Of a stretch of DNA of 64,000 nucleotides, positions 25,676 through 34,218 are shown piece by piece. The stretch spans positions 1,100,501-1,164,500 of the forward strand of contig NZ_CP049834.1 in assembly GCF_019916085.1 (NCBI RefSeq). Reading direction: 5' to 3'. This stretch comes from Aquirufa lenticrescens. Its GTDB lineage: Bacteria; Bacteroidota; Bacteroidia; Cytophagales; Spirosomataceae. The first letter of the stretch is position 1. Each line of letters begins with the position of its first letter. Position numbers and translations under genes: made by a program. Under the pieces are notes generated by a model, which worked only from the letters and a program-made list of their open reading frames with translations, was not told the DNA's origin and searched no databases.

Positions 25676-26467
25676 CTAATTGTTTGTTGTACATTTAAAT
25701 GTAGAAATTGTCACACAACCTATAGATTCATAGAAGCAAGATGTACTTGTTCCCAATAATTTACATTGGTAATATTTAATATCTTCACCAGCTCCTCCTC
25801 TTGCTTCTTGCTCATCATCAATTGATTGCTCTCTTGTAAAGCCCCATCCCATAGTGTATCCATAGTAGGTTCGACCAATTGGTGCTTCATATTCAGGCCG
25901 CTGATTTGAATTTCTGCCTATATATGGATTAGATGTCCGAATTTCATCATAATAGTTTAATAAAACTAATGCCATCATTCTTTCTTTAGAAGACAAATTT
26001 GCCTCTTTATCTAATTTTAAAATTTTATCATTATAGGCTAATACGAACGTATTTAGAGATTTATCAATATAAAGTTTCGCGTTAATCCCCCACGTATTAA
26101 TATGGGTCTCGACCGAATACGCTCTTGCTGTCATTTTCTTAAATACTATTCGAGAATGGTGAAGGTTTAGGCTTTCCCCATTTACTACGATATTCTGGCC
26201 TTGCACCTCGAAAACCAATTCGTTAAGTTTTGAATGTTCTATTTTGGTAAACTGATTTACCCCTAGTAAATAGCTAATTTTAGAAATATCTGTTTTAACA
26301 GAATCAAATGAAACTTCCTCTAATTTAATTTCAATATCTGAATTAAAGGGTTCTATTGAATTAGTTGAAACGCATCCGACTAATGATAAAAGGGACAAAA
26401 AATTGATAGCGAAAATAGAGAATACTACAGACGTCAATGTATTTTTGGGGAACTTAAAAGTATCCAT
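25676..26467 (-). CDS. Lipoprotein-like protein of unknown function
   Basis: A 263-residue protein with a hydrophobic N-terminus ending LLSLVGC (Cys32), a probable lipobox. The body shows no family I recognise. It has a stretch YYQCKLLGTSTSCFYESIGC with several cysteines at the C-terminus. Its composition is rich in Asn, Ile, Lys and Ser and its DNA is more AT-rich than that of the flanking genes, which suggests recent acquisition or weak selection. Confidence 0.6.
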   Translation of the reverse strand: MDTFKFPKNTLTSVVFSIFAINFLSLLSLVGCVSTNSIEPFNSDIEIKLEEVSFDSVKTDISKISYLLGVNQFTKIEHSKLNELVFEVQGQNIVVNGESLNLHHSRIVFKKMTARAYSVETHINTWGINAKLYIDKSLNTFVLAYNDKILKLDKEANLSSKERMMALVLLNYYDEIRTSNPYIGRNSNQRPEYEAPIGRTYYGYTMGWGFTREQSIDDEQEARGGAGEDIKYYQCKLLGTSTSCFYESIGCVTISTFKCTTNN

Positions 26468-26765
26468 ATTTCCTATAAAATTTTACCCCTACTCTTCATT
26501 GGTTTTTCAGGTTTCACCAACACTTGATTGTGCGGTGTAAACATAGCGTATTAAAATACACGTATCAATACCGCCATGGTGGTAGTTTAGTAGTAGTTTA
26601 GCGGTATAGGGAATTCTGAACAGCTTTTTTACTATCTACATTCAGGTCTGAGCTCAAGAATATGGCCTGAAATGAATCCGAAATCAACTAGGTATAAACG
26701 GTAATAGCCTGGTGAAAATCACCGGCTATTACATAGTATTCTATCATTTTTTAAAACCTTAAGAG
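26468..26765. other. 298-bp intergenic region with repeats, no gene seen
   Basis: No coding frame is convincing here. It contains a short direct repeat GTAGTTTAG at 26582-26590 and 26593-26601 enclosed by TACCGC (26569-26574) and GCGGTA (26601-26606). It also contains a strong hairpin at 26701-26732: GTAATAGCC pairs with GGCTATTAC and GGTGA with TCACC, with one bulged base. The hairpin lies downstream of blaR and may be its terminator, although no T run follows on that strand. Confidence 0.5.
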
Positions 26766-28151
26766 CTAGGGCTTTTTAGTAGTAATTTCTACTACACCGT
26801 TTGCTCCTTTTTCCGCATATTTTGCTGTGGCTTTTTCGCCTTTTAAGACATTCATCGATTGGATGTTGTTTGGGTTTAAATCGTTTAGATTTATCTCTGG
26901 GGTGATGACGCCATCGATGACGATGAGGGGTTTAATTTTATCTCCAGAAGATGGCTTCAAAACAATGTTTCCCTGGTCTTGAGGAGAAATGTTTTTGTTC
27001 GATCCTTTCACAATCACAGTAATATCTTTACCGTCGCGAGTTCCTTTCATGACGATGGAACTTGAATCTATGTTCCCATTCAATTTTGAAATAGAAATAG
27101 ATTCAGGTGCTGCTGGAGGAGTTGGAGGCGTGGGTGCTCCCGGCGCACCAGCGGGTGGCGGTGGAGGTGGCATATCACGTGTGGCTACAGAAAACACTTT
27201 CTTGCCTGTTTTAGGGTCAGAAAAAGTGGCGGAATCTGGTCGCATCGTAACCGTGTATTGTGTTGCCAATTCCTTTTTAGGCTTAGGCTTTTGAGCGCTC
27301 AATTGGATCGAGAATAAGACCAAAGAAATCGCCACTAGAGGCAATACGGCCACCTTTCTTAGGTAGGCGTATTTAGGGGTATTGGAGGTTGTTAACATAA
27401 TAATTCTTCGTTTAATAGATGAGTAATAGAATGAGTGACTCGGATTTAAAAAATGATTACCGTAATAGGTTTGTAAGAGCATTTTGGCAAAAGCATCCAC
27501 CTCTCCAGCGCCCACCGCATCGCGGTCAGCAATAAATTCGTGAATGTTTTGCAATTCTTTTTGAATGATCCAGTTGAAAGGATTCATCCAAAAAATAGAA
27601 CAAATCAGTTGAGAGAAAAGGCGATCCCAAGAGTGTTTCTCCCGAATGTGGGTAAGCTCGTGTTGCAGCATTTTTTGGCCATTTTCGTCTTCTATGGAGA
27701 TTGATCTTTTCCAAAAAAGATTCGAGAAAAACGAGAACGGCGCCTCCTCTAAGTCTGTTTCGATGAAGGTAAAATCCCCCATCTGTTTTTTGGCACTGAC
27801 CGATTTCAAACGGAAAACTTTCAGAATTGAATAGGCTAAATAACAGAGTAATAAGGCACTGATTGCATACATTGGTACTAATTCCCAAGGAATATTTAGC
27901 CGCAATTCCTGCACTGGCGCGGACGAACCATACATCAAGTATTTCAATGCGGGTGTGGCAGCCACTTCTTCTTCAAAAACACCAATCCTTAGATGAAAAA
28001 TGGGAAAAACTACACTTAAAGCCATCGCCACTAACAGATAAAAGCGATTGTAGGCATGATAAATTGTATTCTTTAGAAATAGCGAATAATAGCCAAAGAA
28101 AATCCCTGCATAAATCATCGATTTCAGCAGGTAAATTAAGGTCTCATTCAT
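26766..28151 (-). CDS. BlaR1/MecR1-type M56 metallopeptidase with proline-rich linker and plug-like tail
   Basis: A 461-residue sensor-type membrane protease. Four or so membrane segments surround the zinc site HELTH (164-168) with HEFIAD (Glu205). After the last membrane segment (LPLVAISLVLFSIQL) comes a periplasmic part: a proline-rich linker (MPPPPPPAGAPGAPTPPTPP, about 327-346) and a C-terminal block, LIVIDGVITPEINLNDLNP then NIQSMNVLKGEKATAKYAEK and GANGVVEITTKK. That block closely resembles the plug end of SusC/TonB-dependent receptors. It replaces the penicillin-binding sensor of BlaR1. It overlaps blaI by eight bases and presumably inactivates that repressor. Confidence 0.88.
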   Translation of the reverse strand: MNETLIYLLKSMIYAGIFFGYYSLFLKNTIYHAYNRFYLLVAMALSVVFPIFHLRIGVFEEEVAATPALKYLMYGSSAPVQELRLNIPWELVPMYAISALLLCYLAYSILKVFRLKSVSAKKQMGDFTFIETDLEEAPFSFFSNLFWKRSISIEDENGQKMLQHELTHIREKHSWDRLFSQLICSIFWMNPFNWIIQKELQNIHEFIADRDAVGAGEVDAFAKMLLQTYYGNHFLNPSHSFYYSSIKRRIIMLTTSNTPKYAYLRKVAVLPLVAISLVLFSIQLSAQKPKPKKELATQYTVTMRPDSATFSDPKTGKKVFSVATRDMPPPPPPAGAPGAPTPPTPPAAPESISISKLNGNIDSSSIVMKGTRDGKDITVIVKGSNKNISPQDQGNIVLKPSSGDKIKPLIVIDGVITPEINLNDLNPNNIQSMNVLKGEKATAKYAEKGANGVVEITTKKP

Positions 28152-28512
28152 CGCCTTTCGATTTTAGGTTTTGTAATAGGAGTTCTAAATCTTCGATAGA
28201 CATCTGCTTTTTGTCCACTAAATAAGACACGACGTTCGTGTAAGATCCGTCAAAAAAGGATTCCGTTAAACCGGCCATTCGCTGGCCAGAATAATCCCGT
28301 TTCGAGACTTTCGCAGAATACAAGTTGTTTCGATTCGGATTAGAGATTTGGACAAAATCCTTCTCCACTAAAATCTTCAACAGCGTCGCCACCGTATTCG
28401 AGTGTGGCTTCGGCTCCGGCAACAGCTCGATGATGTCCTTCAAAAATCCGCCTTCCGACAAATTCCAAATGACCTGCATGACCTGCTCCTCTGCTTGTGT
28501 TAATTTTTTCAT
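28144..28512 (-). CDS. BlaI/MecI-family transcriptional repressor
   Basis: Start at 28,512 (MKKLTQAEEQVMQVIWNL) gives 122 residues, the family length; a longer frame to 28,536 adds an unlikely basic leader. The winged helix (FLKDIIELLPEPKPHSNTVA, TLLKILVEKDFV) and the C-terminal dimerisation helices (SYLVDKKQMSIEDLELLLQNL) match BlaI/MecI. It is co-transcribed with the M56 protease gene (8-bp overlap). Two palindromes upstream are probable binding sites, so it likely represses its own operon. Confidence 0.92.
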   Translation of the reverse strand: MKKLTQAEEQVMQVIWNLSEGGFLKDIIELLPEPKPHSNTVATLLKILVEKDFVQISNPNRNNLYSAKVSKRDYSGQRMAGLTESFFDGSYTNVVSYLVDKKQMSIEDLELLLQNLKSKGDE

Positions 28513-28541
28513 TCGTTTTACTTTTCGTTGAGGCAAATGTA

Positions 28542-28588
28542 TAACTAAATTTTTAGTTACAAAATATTTCTAACTATTTTATTAGTTA
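28542..28588 (-). promoter_or_regulatory. Two BlaI-type operators upstream of blaI
   Basis: Two 18-bp imperfect palindromes share the half-sites TAACTA and TAGTTA: TAACTAAATTTTTAGTTA at 28542-28559 and TAACTATTTTATTAGTTA at 28571-28588. Centres are 29 bp apart, about three helical turns, as expected for paired repressor dimers. They lie 30 bp upstream of the blaI start and could also affect the divergent VOC gene. Confidence 0.7.
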
Positions 28589-28645
28589 TTATTTTACAGG
28601 TTGTTATTTGGAAAGTCGTATTTTCTATCGAAATTTAATCCCACT

Positions 28646-29485
28646 ATGATACACGAAATCGCTACCTGCCTCTGGTTTGACAAGAATGCAAAAGAGGCTG
28701 CTGACTTTTATCAAAGCACTTTTTCGGGCTTTGAACCTCTTTCCGAAAATCCGATGGCGGTGAATTATCGTTTATTTGATAGACGTTTTATGCACCTGAA
28801 TGGCGGACCAGGATACCCGATTAATCCGTCTATTTCCTTCTTCTTGAACCTAGAAGACGAGGAAGAAATCAAACGTGTTTGGGCGAAATTAACCGAAAAT
28901 GGTAAGGTGTTAATGGATCTAAACAACTATCCTTGGAGTCCTTTATATGGCTGGTGTTCAGATCAGTTTGGAATGAATTGGCAAATCATGAAGAACCACG
29001 AATCGCACGCAAAGTTGGCGCCTAATTTGATGTTTACTGGCGTCAATAATGGAAAGGCAAACGAGGCGGTTGATTTCTACACTTCTCTTTTCCCCAATTC
29101 TGAAATATTACACAAAGCGCTTTACGAAAAAGGGGAACACGATACGGAGGGGAATGTGAAGTATTCTCAATTTACATTGAACGGAAAGCCTTTCCATTTA
29201 ATGGAGAGTTCGATGGATCATCAACATAACTTCAATGAAGGTGTTTCGATGATGGTCACGGTCGATACGCAGGAAGAAATTGACCACTTGTGGGACAACT
29301 TAGTGGCAGAAGGTTCGCCAGGAAGATGCGGTTGGTTAAAGGATAAGTACGGGGTTTCTTGGCAGGTTGTTCCTTCGGTTTTGGGAAAATTAATGAGCAA
29401 TCCTGAGACGGCACCTAAGGCGACATATGCTTTTTTGCAGATGTCCAAATTCGTAATTGCAGAGTTAGAAGCAGCAGTAAAATAA
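28646..29485 (+). CDS. Double VOC (PhnB-like) protein
   Basis: The start at 28,646 (MIHEIATCLWFDKNAKEAAD) gives 279 residues. Two PhnB/glyoxalase-like halves are visible: CLWFDKNAKEAADFYQSTFS to QFGMNWQIM, and LMFTGVNNGKANEAVDFYTS to DKYGVSWQVVPSVLGKLM. Each half has the paired beta-alpha-beta-beta-beta units of the vicinal oxygen chelate fold and the typical DxxGxxWQ end. It is related to proteins annotated as 3-demethylubiquinone methyltransferase-like, but the actual reaction is unknown. It is divergent from the blaI operon. Confidence 0.88.
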   Translation: MIHEIATCLWFDKNAKEAADFYQSTFSGFEPLSENPMAVNYRLFDRRFMHLNGGPGYPINPSISFFLNLEDEEEIKRVWAKLTENGKVLMDLNNYPWSPLYGWCSDQFGMNWQIMKNHESHAKLAPNLMFTGVNNGKANEAVDFYTSLFPNSEILHKALYEKGEHDTEGNVKYSQFTLNGKPFHLMESSMDHQHNFNEGVSMMVTVDTQEEIDHLWDNLVAEGSPGRCGWLKDKYGVSWQVVPSVLGKLMSNPETAPKATYAFLQMSKFVIAELEAAVK

Positions 29486-29516
29486 AAAAGGTGGGCACTA
29501 ATAGCGCCCGCCTTTT
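29486..29516. terminator. Bidirectional terminator after the VOC gene
   Basis: An 11-bp stem, AAAAGGTGGGC at 29486-29496 with GCCCGCCTTTT at 29506-29516, contains one T-G pair and a 9-base loop. A-tract and T-tract flanks serve both converging genes. Confidence 0.8.
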
Positions 29517-29542
29517 CTAAACCCTTTTCAACAAAAATTCTC

Positions 29543-30085
29543 TTATTTCTTCTTAGCGGCTTCCATTGCCATAAACTCGTCCACGATAAATTTCGTATCG
29601 TAGAAATGGATTTCTTGAGCCACTTTATCATTCTCCCATTTCAAGGCCTGGTGCACATTCATCACAAGTTCTTTACCCGTAAATTTCCCCTTTACATGCC
29701 AAGTGCCCCAAAGGTTAGTCCAGGTTTCTCCATTATTCATCTTTAATGTAACCACGCGAAGGAAACTAAAACGAGGATTATCCCAAAGTTGACCATTCGT
29801 AGTAAAGTCCGCCACATAAGCTTTCTTTCCTTTAATGTCTGGAATCGTATCTCCAGGATAATAAACCGCTATATTGTCTGCAATCTCATCCCATTTGTAA
29901 GTCGTGTCATTTGCAAACGCAGCCTTAATTTGGTTTTGAATAATTTGAGATTTCTCATCCGTTGAGGTGAAAGTTCCACCTAAAGAATCTGCGCTTGCTT
30001 CTGTAGAAGTAGCGGCTACATCTTGCTTTTGACCGCAAGAAAATAAGGCTGTAGCGACAGCCATGATCATGATTAGTTTTTTCAT
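29543..30085 (-). CDS. NTF2-like lipoprotein
   Basis: A 180-residue lipoprotein (lipobox LFSC, Cys17). The body (IIQNQIKAAFANDTTYKWDE, VYYPGDTIPDIKGKKAYVAD, then WGTWHVKGKFTGKELVMNVH) has the cone-like pattern of NTF2/SnoaL-like proteins with a central small-molecule pocket. The function is unknown. It lies nine bases after the next gene upstream, so both are probably one transcript and both are exported. Confidence 0.75.
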   Translation of the reverse strand: MKKLIMIMAVATALFSCGQKQDVAATSTEASADSLGGTFTSTDEKSQIIQNQIKAAFANDTTYKWDEIADNIAVYYPGDTIPDIKGKKAYVADFTTNGQLWDNPRFSFLRVVTLKMNNGETWTNLWGTWHVKGKFTGKELVMNVHQALKWENDKVAQEIHFYDTKFIVDEFMAMEAAKKK

Positions 30086-30094
30086 TATGTGTGT

Positions 30095-30868
30095 TTATTT
30101 AGTAGATAAGGCAACAGTGGTAATCATAGTTGCTGTCATTTGACGTTGAGAAGGAATTTGTTTCATGAATGCCTCCGGGCTAATTCCTAATGCTTTCGGA
30201 ATTGCAGCGGCATAACTTGCCATTGCTTCGTCCAATTTTGATAATTTATCCAAACTTTGAATCGTAGTATAATTAGCTGAAACTTCATCAGAAGATGGGT
30301 AAATCGTTTTATAAAGTGACCAGCCAGAGATATTTCCTGCTGCAATTCTAGCTTCGTGGACCTTCAATACTTTTGCTTCAAATGCCTCATAAGCTGCAGC
30401 ATCACCTACTTTCATCATATCAAAAATTAAGAAATGGCTTTTATTTGTTCCCTTTGCAGTACCATTCACTCTTTTGCCGATGGATTGGCGAATAATGGTT
30501 TGGGTGCTATTCGTAGCGGCAGCTAATTTTGCAAAACTAGGATCTGCTTTTAACATGTCTGCAAATAGTTCCATTGGATACGTATGTATCTTATCAAGAT
30601 CTGTTCCTCCATTCACGGTTATATAATCAAAATCAATACCCTCTGACTTAATGCCGTTAAAGGGAACATACATCATCCAATCGGAAATAATTCCTGCTGT
30701 TTTGCGTGCCTGGTGAATAGGCAACCATTGCTTTTCATTTGCGATAGCATCATCAATTGTTTTGCCTGGTTGTAATTTGTGAAAAGCTACGATAGTGTAG
30801 CGATTTTGTGCGAAAGTCGCTGCGGATACCAGCAGGACTAGAGCTAGAGAGGTGAGTAGTTTTTTCAT
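30095..30868 (-). CDS. Exported protein with ferredoxin-like (dimeric alpha/beta barrel) pattern
   Basis: A 257-residue protein with a signal peptide (MKKLLTSLALVLLVSAATFA). The first half (YTIVAFHKLQPGKTIDDAIA, KQWLPIHQARKTAGIISDWM) and the second half (FLIFDMMKVGDAAAYEAFEA, KVLKVHEARIAAGNISGWSL) look like two related repeats of a NIPSNAP-like alpha/beta unit. No precise family or function is known. It appears to form an operon with the NTF2-like lipoprotein. Confidence 0.7.
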   Translation of the reverse strand: MKKLLTSLALVLLVSAATFAQNRYTIVAFHKLQPGKTIDDAIANEKQWLPIHQARKTAGIISDWMMYVPFNGIKSEGIDFDYITVNGGTDLDKIHTYPMELFADMLKADPSFAKLAAATNSTQTIIRQSIGKRVNGTAKGTNKSHFLIFDMMKVGDAAAYEAFEAKVLKVHEARIAAGNISGWSLYKTIYPSSDEVSANYTTIQSLDKLSKLDEAMASYAAAIPKALGISPEAFMKQIPSQRQMTATMITTVALSTK

Positions 30869-30936
30869 TTCTTTTAAGGTTATGTTTCCTCAAACCTAGA
30901 AACAATACCATTAAAAGAAATTACATCACTATTATC

Positions 30937-30967
30937 ATTTGTTCCAAAATCCGTAAACGGAACAAAT
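30937..30967 (-). terminator. Hairpin downstream of the di-haem cytochrome gene
   Basis: Perfect 9-base arms ATTTGTTCC (30937-30945) and GGAACAAAT (30959-30967) enclose a 13-base loop that can itself pair (CCGT-AA-ACGG). It lies eight bases beyond the minus-strand stop codon at 30,975 and probably ends that operon. Confidence 0.6.
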
Positions 30968-30974
30968 TCCTACG

Positions 30975-31964
30975 CTATTGCAACGATTGAATCCAGGAAC
31001 GAACTAATTCAACTCCCTCGTGATGAGTAAGTTGTCTACCTAATTCCGGCATCATCACGCCTGGATCGCGCGAAGCCATTCGGTAGTGTAAAATACTCTG
31101 TTCCGGCTTTCCAGGAACTATGTCATAACTCAGATTTCCAGACCCGCGACCTGCAGCAACAGGGGATTTTAGGAAACCATAAGCGGTGCGATCTTTGGAA
31201 TCCCAGGTTAAATAGAGGCCAGATGAACGAGCCGGTCCGGTGGGATTATGGCAGTGGGCACAATTGATATCGAGGTAAGCTTTCACGCGATCATCGAGGG
31301 AAGCTGCCGTATTAAAATAGTTGACGAGGGCGGGAATGTGGTCTTTTGGCAAACCTTTTAAGATGCCAGCTGTCTCCCAATGTTGTAATTGCTGGCCATC
31401 ATTCAACTGGCGAACGGATGGACCGATGGGCGTCATTTCGCCGGAGCGTTCGTGACAGCCCTTGCATTGGTTCATGTTAGGCACCTGGTATTCAAAGGAC
31501 TGCTTTTTGCCGGAGGCGTCTGTCCATAAAACTTGGTCGCTTCCGCCAGCTACTTCTAGTGTGGCATCGGTTTGTTCTTTGTTCCAAATGTAGGGTAACG
31601 CCACCCAGCCTTTCTCTTCGTGCAATAAAACGCGCGTTTCCATCAGGCGACGCCCTTTCTTCGGGTTGCGTTCGTCGATGGGATAGTAGAAGGTTTTGAC
31701 GATGGCCGTGCCCACAGGGAATTGCAAAACAGAATCTGGATTATAGGCGACCGATTGACCTGGGGGCAGCTTTACAAAACGTAGCTTTGAGGCGTAGTCA
31801 GAAAATAGTGCGGAGTTTAAGGCGTAGGGAACGACGCCGTCAGCCGGGATTAGGTCCTTTAAGGTGCCTTTGAAAAAACCGTAATCAGACAGGTTTTCTC
31901 GGTAATTCGTTTCTGCCGAAATGAGCCCAATAAACGCTATCAATAAAACGATTAGTATCCGCAT
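30975..31964 (-). CDS. Di-haem c-type cytochrome of the TIGR03806 (SO_2930-like) family
   Basis: A 329-residue exported protein (signal MRILIVLLIAFIGLISA). The N-terminal part (YGFFKGTLKDLIPADGVVPY, SALFSDYASKLRFVKLPPG) and two haem motifs, CKGCH at 167-171 and CAHCH at 235-239, match the family TIGR03806. That family is known to occur in pairs with the beta-helix family TIGR03805, and its function is unknown. Here the pair is confirmed: the ATG overlaps the stop of the beta-helix gene (TAATG). An electron-transfer role is likely; its partner is not identified. Confidence 0.85.
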   Translation of the reverse strand: MRILIVLLIAFIGLISAETNYRENLSDYGFFKGTLKDLIPADGVVPYALNSALFSDYASKLRFVKLPPGQSVAYNPDSVLQFPVGTAIVKTFYYPIDERNPKKGRRLMETRVLLHEEKGWVALPYIWNKEQTDATLEVAGGSDQVLWTDASGKKQSFEYQVPNMNQCKGCHERSGEMTPIGPSVRQLNDGQQLQHWETAGILKGLPKDHIPALVNYFNTAASLDDRVKAYLDINCAHCHNPTGPARSSGLYLTWDSKDRTAYGFLKSPVAAGRGSGNLSYDIVPGKPEQSILHYRMASRDPGVMMPELGRQLTHHEGVELVRSWIQSLQ

Positions 31965-33163
31965 TAGAATTTAGTCGATTTCACGTGTTCTAAATCACAA
32001 TCAAACAAGTCTTTGCCCTGCTTCAAACCCTTGAAATTATGCTCGGCATCTAGGTTAGCCGTACTTTGGTTGACATTATCTCGCACGCAAATCGAATAAT
32101 CCAACGGATATTTCCTGTCTGGACCCACCTTTGCTGGGTTCAAAATGCCATCATACACGACCGCAGGAACGTGGCGACCGAAGCGTAAAACGAAGCGGTA
32201 CATTTTGCCAAAACGGCTATCCATAGGTACCCTTCTCGGTTTACGCTCGAAGGTGTTATGGTGAATCGAAACCGCCGTAGGATAGGGATCGTAATCCTTG
32301 TCTTTGATAGCGTTTTCGGTCATATAATAGGAGATAACGGCGACGCCGATGGTGGCATTGTTGATGATTTGATTCTCAAAAAACTCGACATTACTTGCCG
32401 CCAACACCATCATACCCGTGCCTTTAGGTACATTCCCTACGATATTCCCCTTAGGGGCGAAGTTCTTCAAATTATTCTCCTTCACTAGGTTGTGGTGGAC
32501 ACGGACGTGGCCTCCCTTTTTTTGGACCAAATCCGGTAAATCAAACACCAAAATACCACCCGTATTCCCGATGGCCTTGTTATTGTAGACATCTGCATAG
32601 AGGGAGTTTTCGATTTCGATGCCGGCCACATTTTCATAGGCCTCCGAATTACGGACGATAATGTGTTTAGATTGTCCCACATAAATGCCCGCATCCGAAG
32701 CGCCAATGGCGATGCACGAATCGATCAAGACATTCTCGCATAAAACGGGATAGAGCGCATAGGAGCCATTGGTAGACTTAGGACCGCCCGTCCAAGCTGC
32801 CTTCAGGCGGCGAAAGGTGATGCCTTTTACATTCATCGTCTTGATCAAATCGCCTTTGGAATCCTCCGTCGTCATATCCTCAATCACGATGTTTTCACAG
32901 TTCGAAACCCGGAGGCCTTCTGCGCCTTGGGTTTGGCTTTTAAAGCTCAAAATAGTTTTATCGATGCCCTTCCCGCGCAAAATGATGTTCTTTTTACCCT
33001 CTAATGACAGGGTTTTAGTCAACTGGAAACGCCCTGCCTCGATCTCGATGGTAGAGCCATCTTCGGCTAAAATGAGGCGTTTTTGCAGGTTTTTTTCAAA
33101 ATCTGCTTGAGCTAATGCGGTGAGGCTCAAAAGACTGAGCAAAAAAGTCAATAGTTTCATCAA
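31964..33163 (-). CDS. Parallel beta-helix protein of the TIGR03805 family
   Basis: A 399-residue exported protein (MMKLLTFLLSLLSLTALAQA). Right-handed beta-helix repeats run from about 70 to 300 (IVIEDMTTEDSKGDLIKTMN, LIDSCIAIGASDAGIYVGQS, IIVRNSEAYENVAGIEIENS, VYNNKAIGNTGGILVF). This layout matches TIGR03805, often found next to TIGR03806. Beta-helix proteins of this kind may bind or cleave polysaccharide, but no activity is known for this family. It is first of the two-gene operon and divergent from the sialidase-like gene. Confidence 0.82.
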   Translation of the reverse strand: MMKLLTFLLSLLSLTALAQADFEKNLQKRLILAEDGSTIEIEAGRFQLTKTLSLEGKKNIILRGKGIDKTILSFKSQTQGAEGLRVSNCENIVIEDMTTEDSKGDLIKTMNVKGITFRRLKAAWTGGPKSTNGSYALYPVLCENVLIDSCIAIGASDAGIYVGQSKHIIVRNSEAYENVAGIEIENSLYADVYNNKAIGNTGGILVFDLPDLVQKKGGHVRVHHNLVKENNLKNFAPKGNIVGNVPKGTGMMVLAASNVEFFENQIINNATIGVAVISYYMTENAIKDKDYDPYPTAVSIHHNTFERKPRRVPMDSRFGKMYRFVLRFGRHVPAVVYDGILNPAKVGPDRKYPLDYSICVRDNVNQSTANLDAEHNFKGLKQGKDLFDCDLEHVKSTKF

Positions 33164-33228
33164 ATAGGATTAAGGTATTCGAAATTAGGAATAATTTCAT
33201 AATATTACCGCTAACAACCTAGTAACCT

Positions 33229-34218
33229 ATGAAATTCATTTACACCTTTCTATTCAGCTTAGGGGCTTTTTGTGCTACAGCACAAGTGGGAAAAGCCGCC
33301 TTTATCTACGAAACTGCCCCATACCCCTCCTGCCACGCTTCTACGTTAGCTGAAACGCCTACGGGTTTAGTGGGTGCTTGGTTTGGTGGGAAGCACGAAA
33401 AAAATCCGGATGTGGGGATTTGGTTTAGTCATTATGTGAATGGAAAATGGGAAACGCCGGTAGAAATCGCGAATGGAATTCAGGGGGATGGCCGTCGTTA
33501 TCCGCTTTGGAACCCCGTATTATACCAAGTTCCGGGGAAAGAATTAATCCTGTTCTACAAAGACGGGCCAGCACCAGACGAGTGGTGGGGGATGTTAAAA
33601 CGCTCTTTTGACGGGGGAAAAACCTGGTCCGCGGCAGAACGCTTGCCAAAAGATATCTATGGTCCCATCAAAAATAAGGCCGTTTTACTCCCTGATGGGA
33701 CCTTATTATGCCCATCGAGTTCCGAAGACGACGATTGGAAATTGCACATGGAATTCACCCGCGACTTAGGGAAAACCTGGTCTAGAACGGGCCCACTGAA
33801 TGATGGCGTGACCACTTCGGCGATTCAGCCTTCTATTCTATTCTTACCAGATGGACGATTACAATTAGTTTGCCGCTCTGAAAATGGCTTTATTTTACAA
33901 GCCTTTTCTGGAGATCAAGGTCGTACTTGGACGGCGCTAGAACCCTCCAGTTTAGTGAACCCTAATTCTGGAATCGACGCGGTTACGTTGAAAGATGGCC
34001 GCCACGTCATCGTCTACAATCCGGTGAAAAAAGGCCGATCTCCCATCAGTGTGGCTATTTCCTCAGATGGGAAAAGCTGGAAAGATATCGCGACCTTAGA
34101 AAATGAGCCCGGGGAAGAGTTCTCCTATCCGGCGGTTATTCAGACAAGTGATAGCAAAGTTCATATCACCTATACGTGGAAACGTAAGAAAATGAAGCAC
34201 GTCATTCTTTCGCTCTAA
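33229..34218 (+). CDS. Secreted sialidase-like (BNR/Asp-box) protein
   Basis: A 329-residue protein with a signal peptide (MKFIYTFLFSLGAFCATAQ) and a beta-propeller fold. Asp-box motifs are SFDGGKTW, TRDLGKTW and SGDQGRTW, plus a weaker SSDGKSW. It belongs to the BNR_2/sialidase-like group with FIYETAPYPSCHASTLAET at the start. The gene directly precedes a sodium symporter and a NanA-like aldolase, overlapping at TAATG, which suggests release, uptake and cleavage of one sugar acid. Sialic acid is the simple guess, but many proteins of this group act on other substrates. Confidence 0.82.
   Translation: MKFIYTFLFSLGAFCATAQVGKAAFIYETAPYPSCHASTLAETPTGLVGAWFGGKHEKNPDVGIWFSHYVNGKWETPVEIANGIQGDGRRYPLWNPVLYQVPGKELILFYKDGPAPDEWWGMLKRSFDGGKTWSAAERLPKDIYGPIKNKAVLLPDGTLLCPSSSEDDDWKLHMEFTRDLGKTWSRTGPLNDGVTTSAIQPSILFLPDGRLQLVCRSENGFILQAFSGDQGRTWTALEPSSLVNPNSGIDAVTLKDGRHVIVYNPVKKGRSPISVAISSDGKSWKDIATLENEPGEEFSYPAVIQTSDSKVHITYTWKRKKMKHVILSL

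Noticed and set aside
26701-26732. Attachment site or small RNA at the strong hairpin
   Set aside because: Only one copy is seen, with no integrase nearby and no promoter evident. A transcription end of the blaI-blaR operon is the simpler reading.
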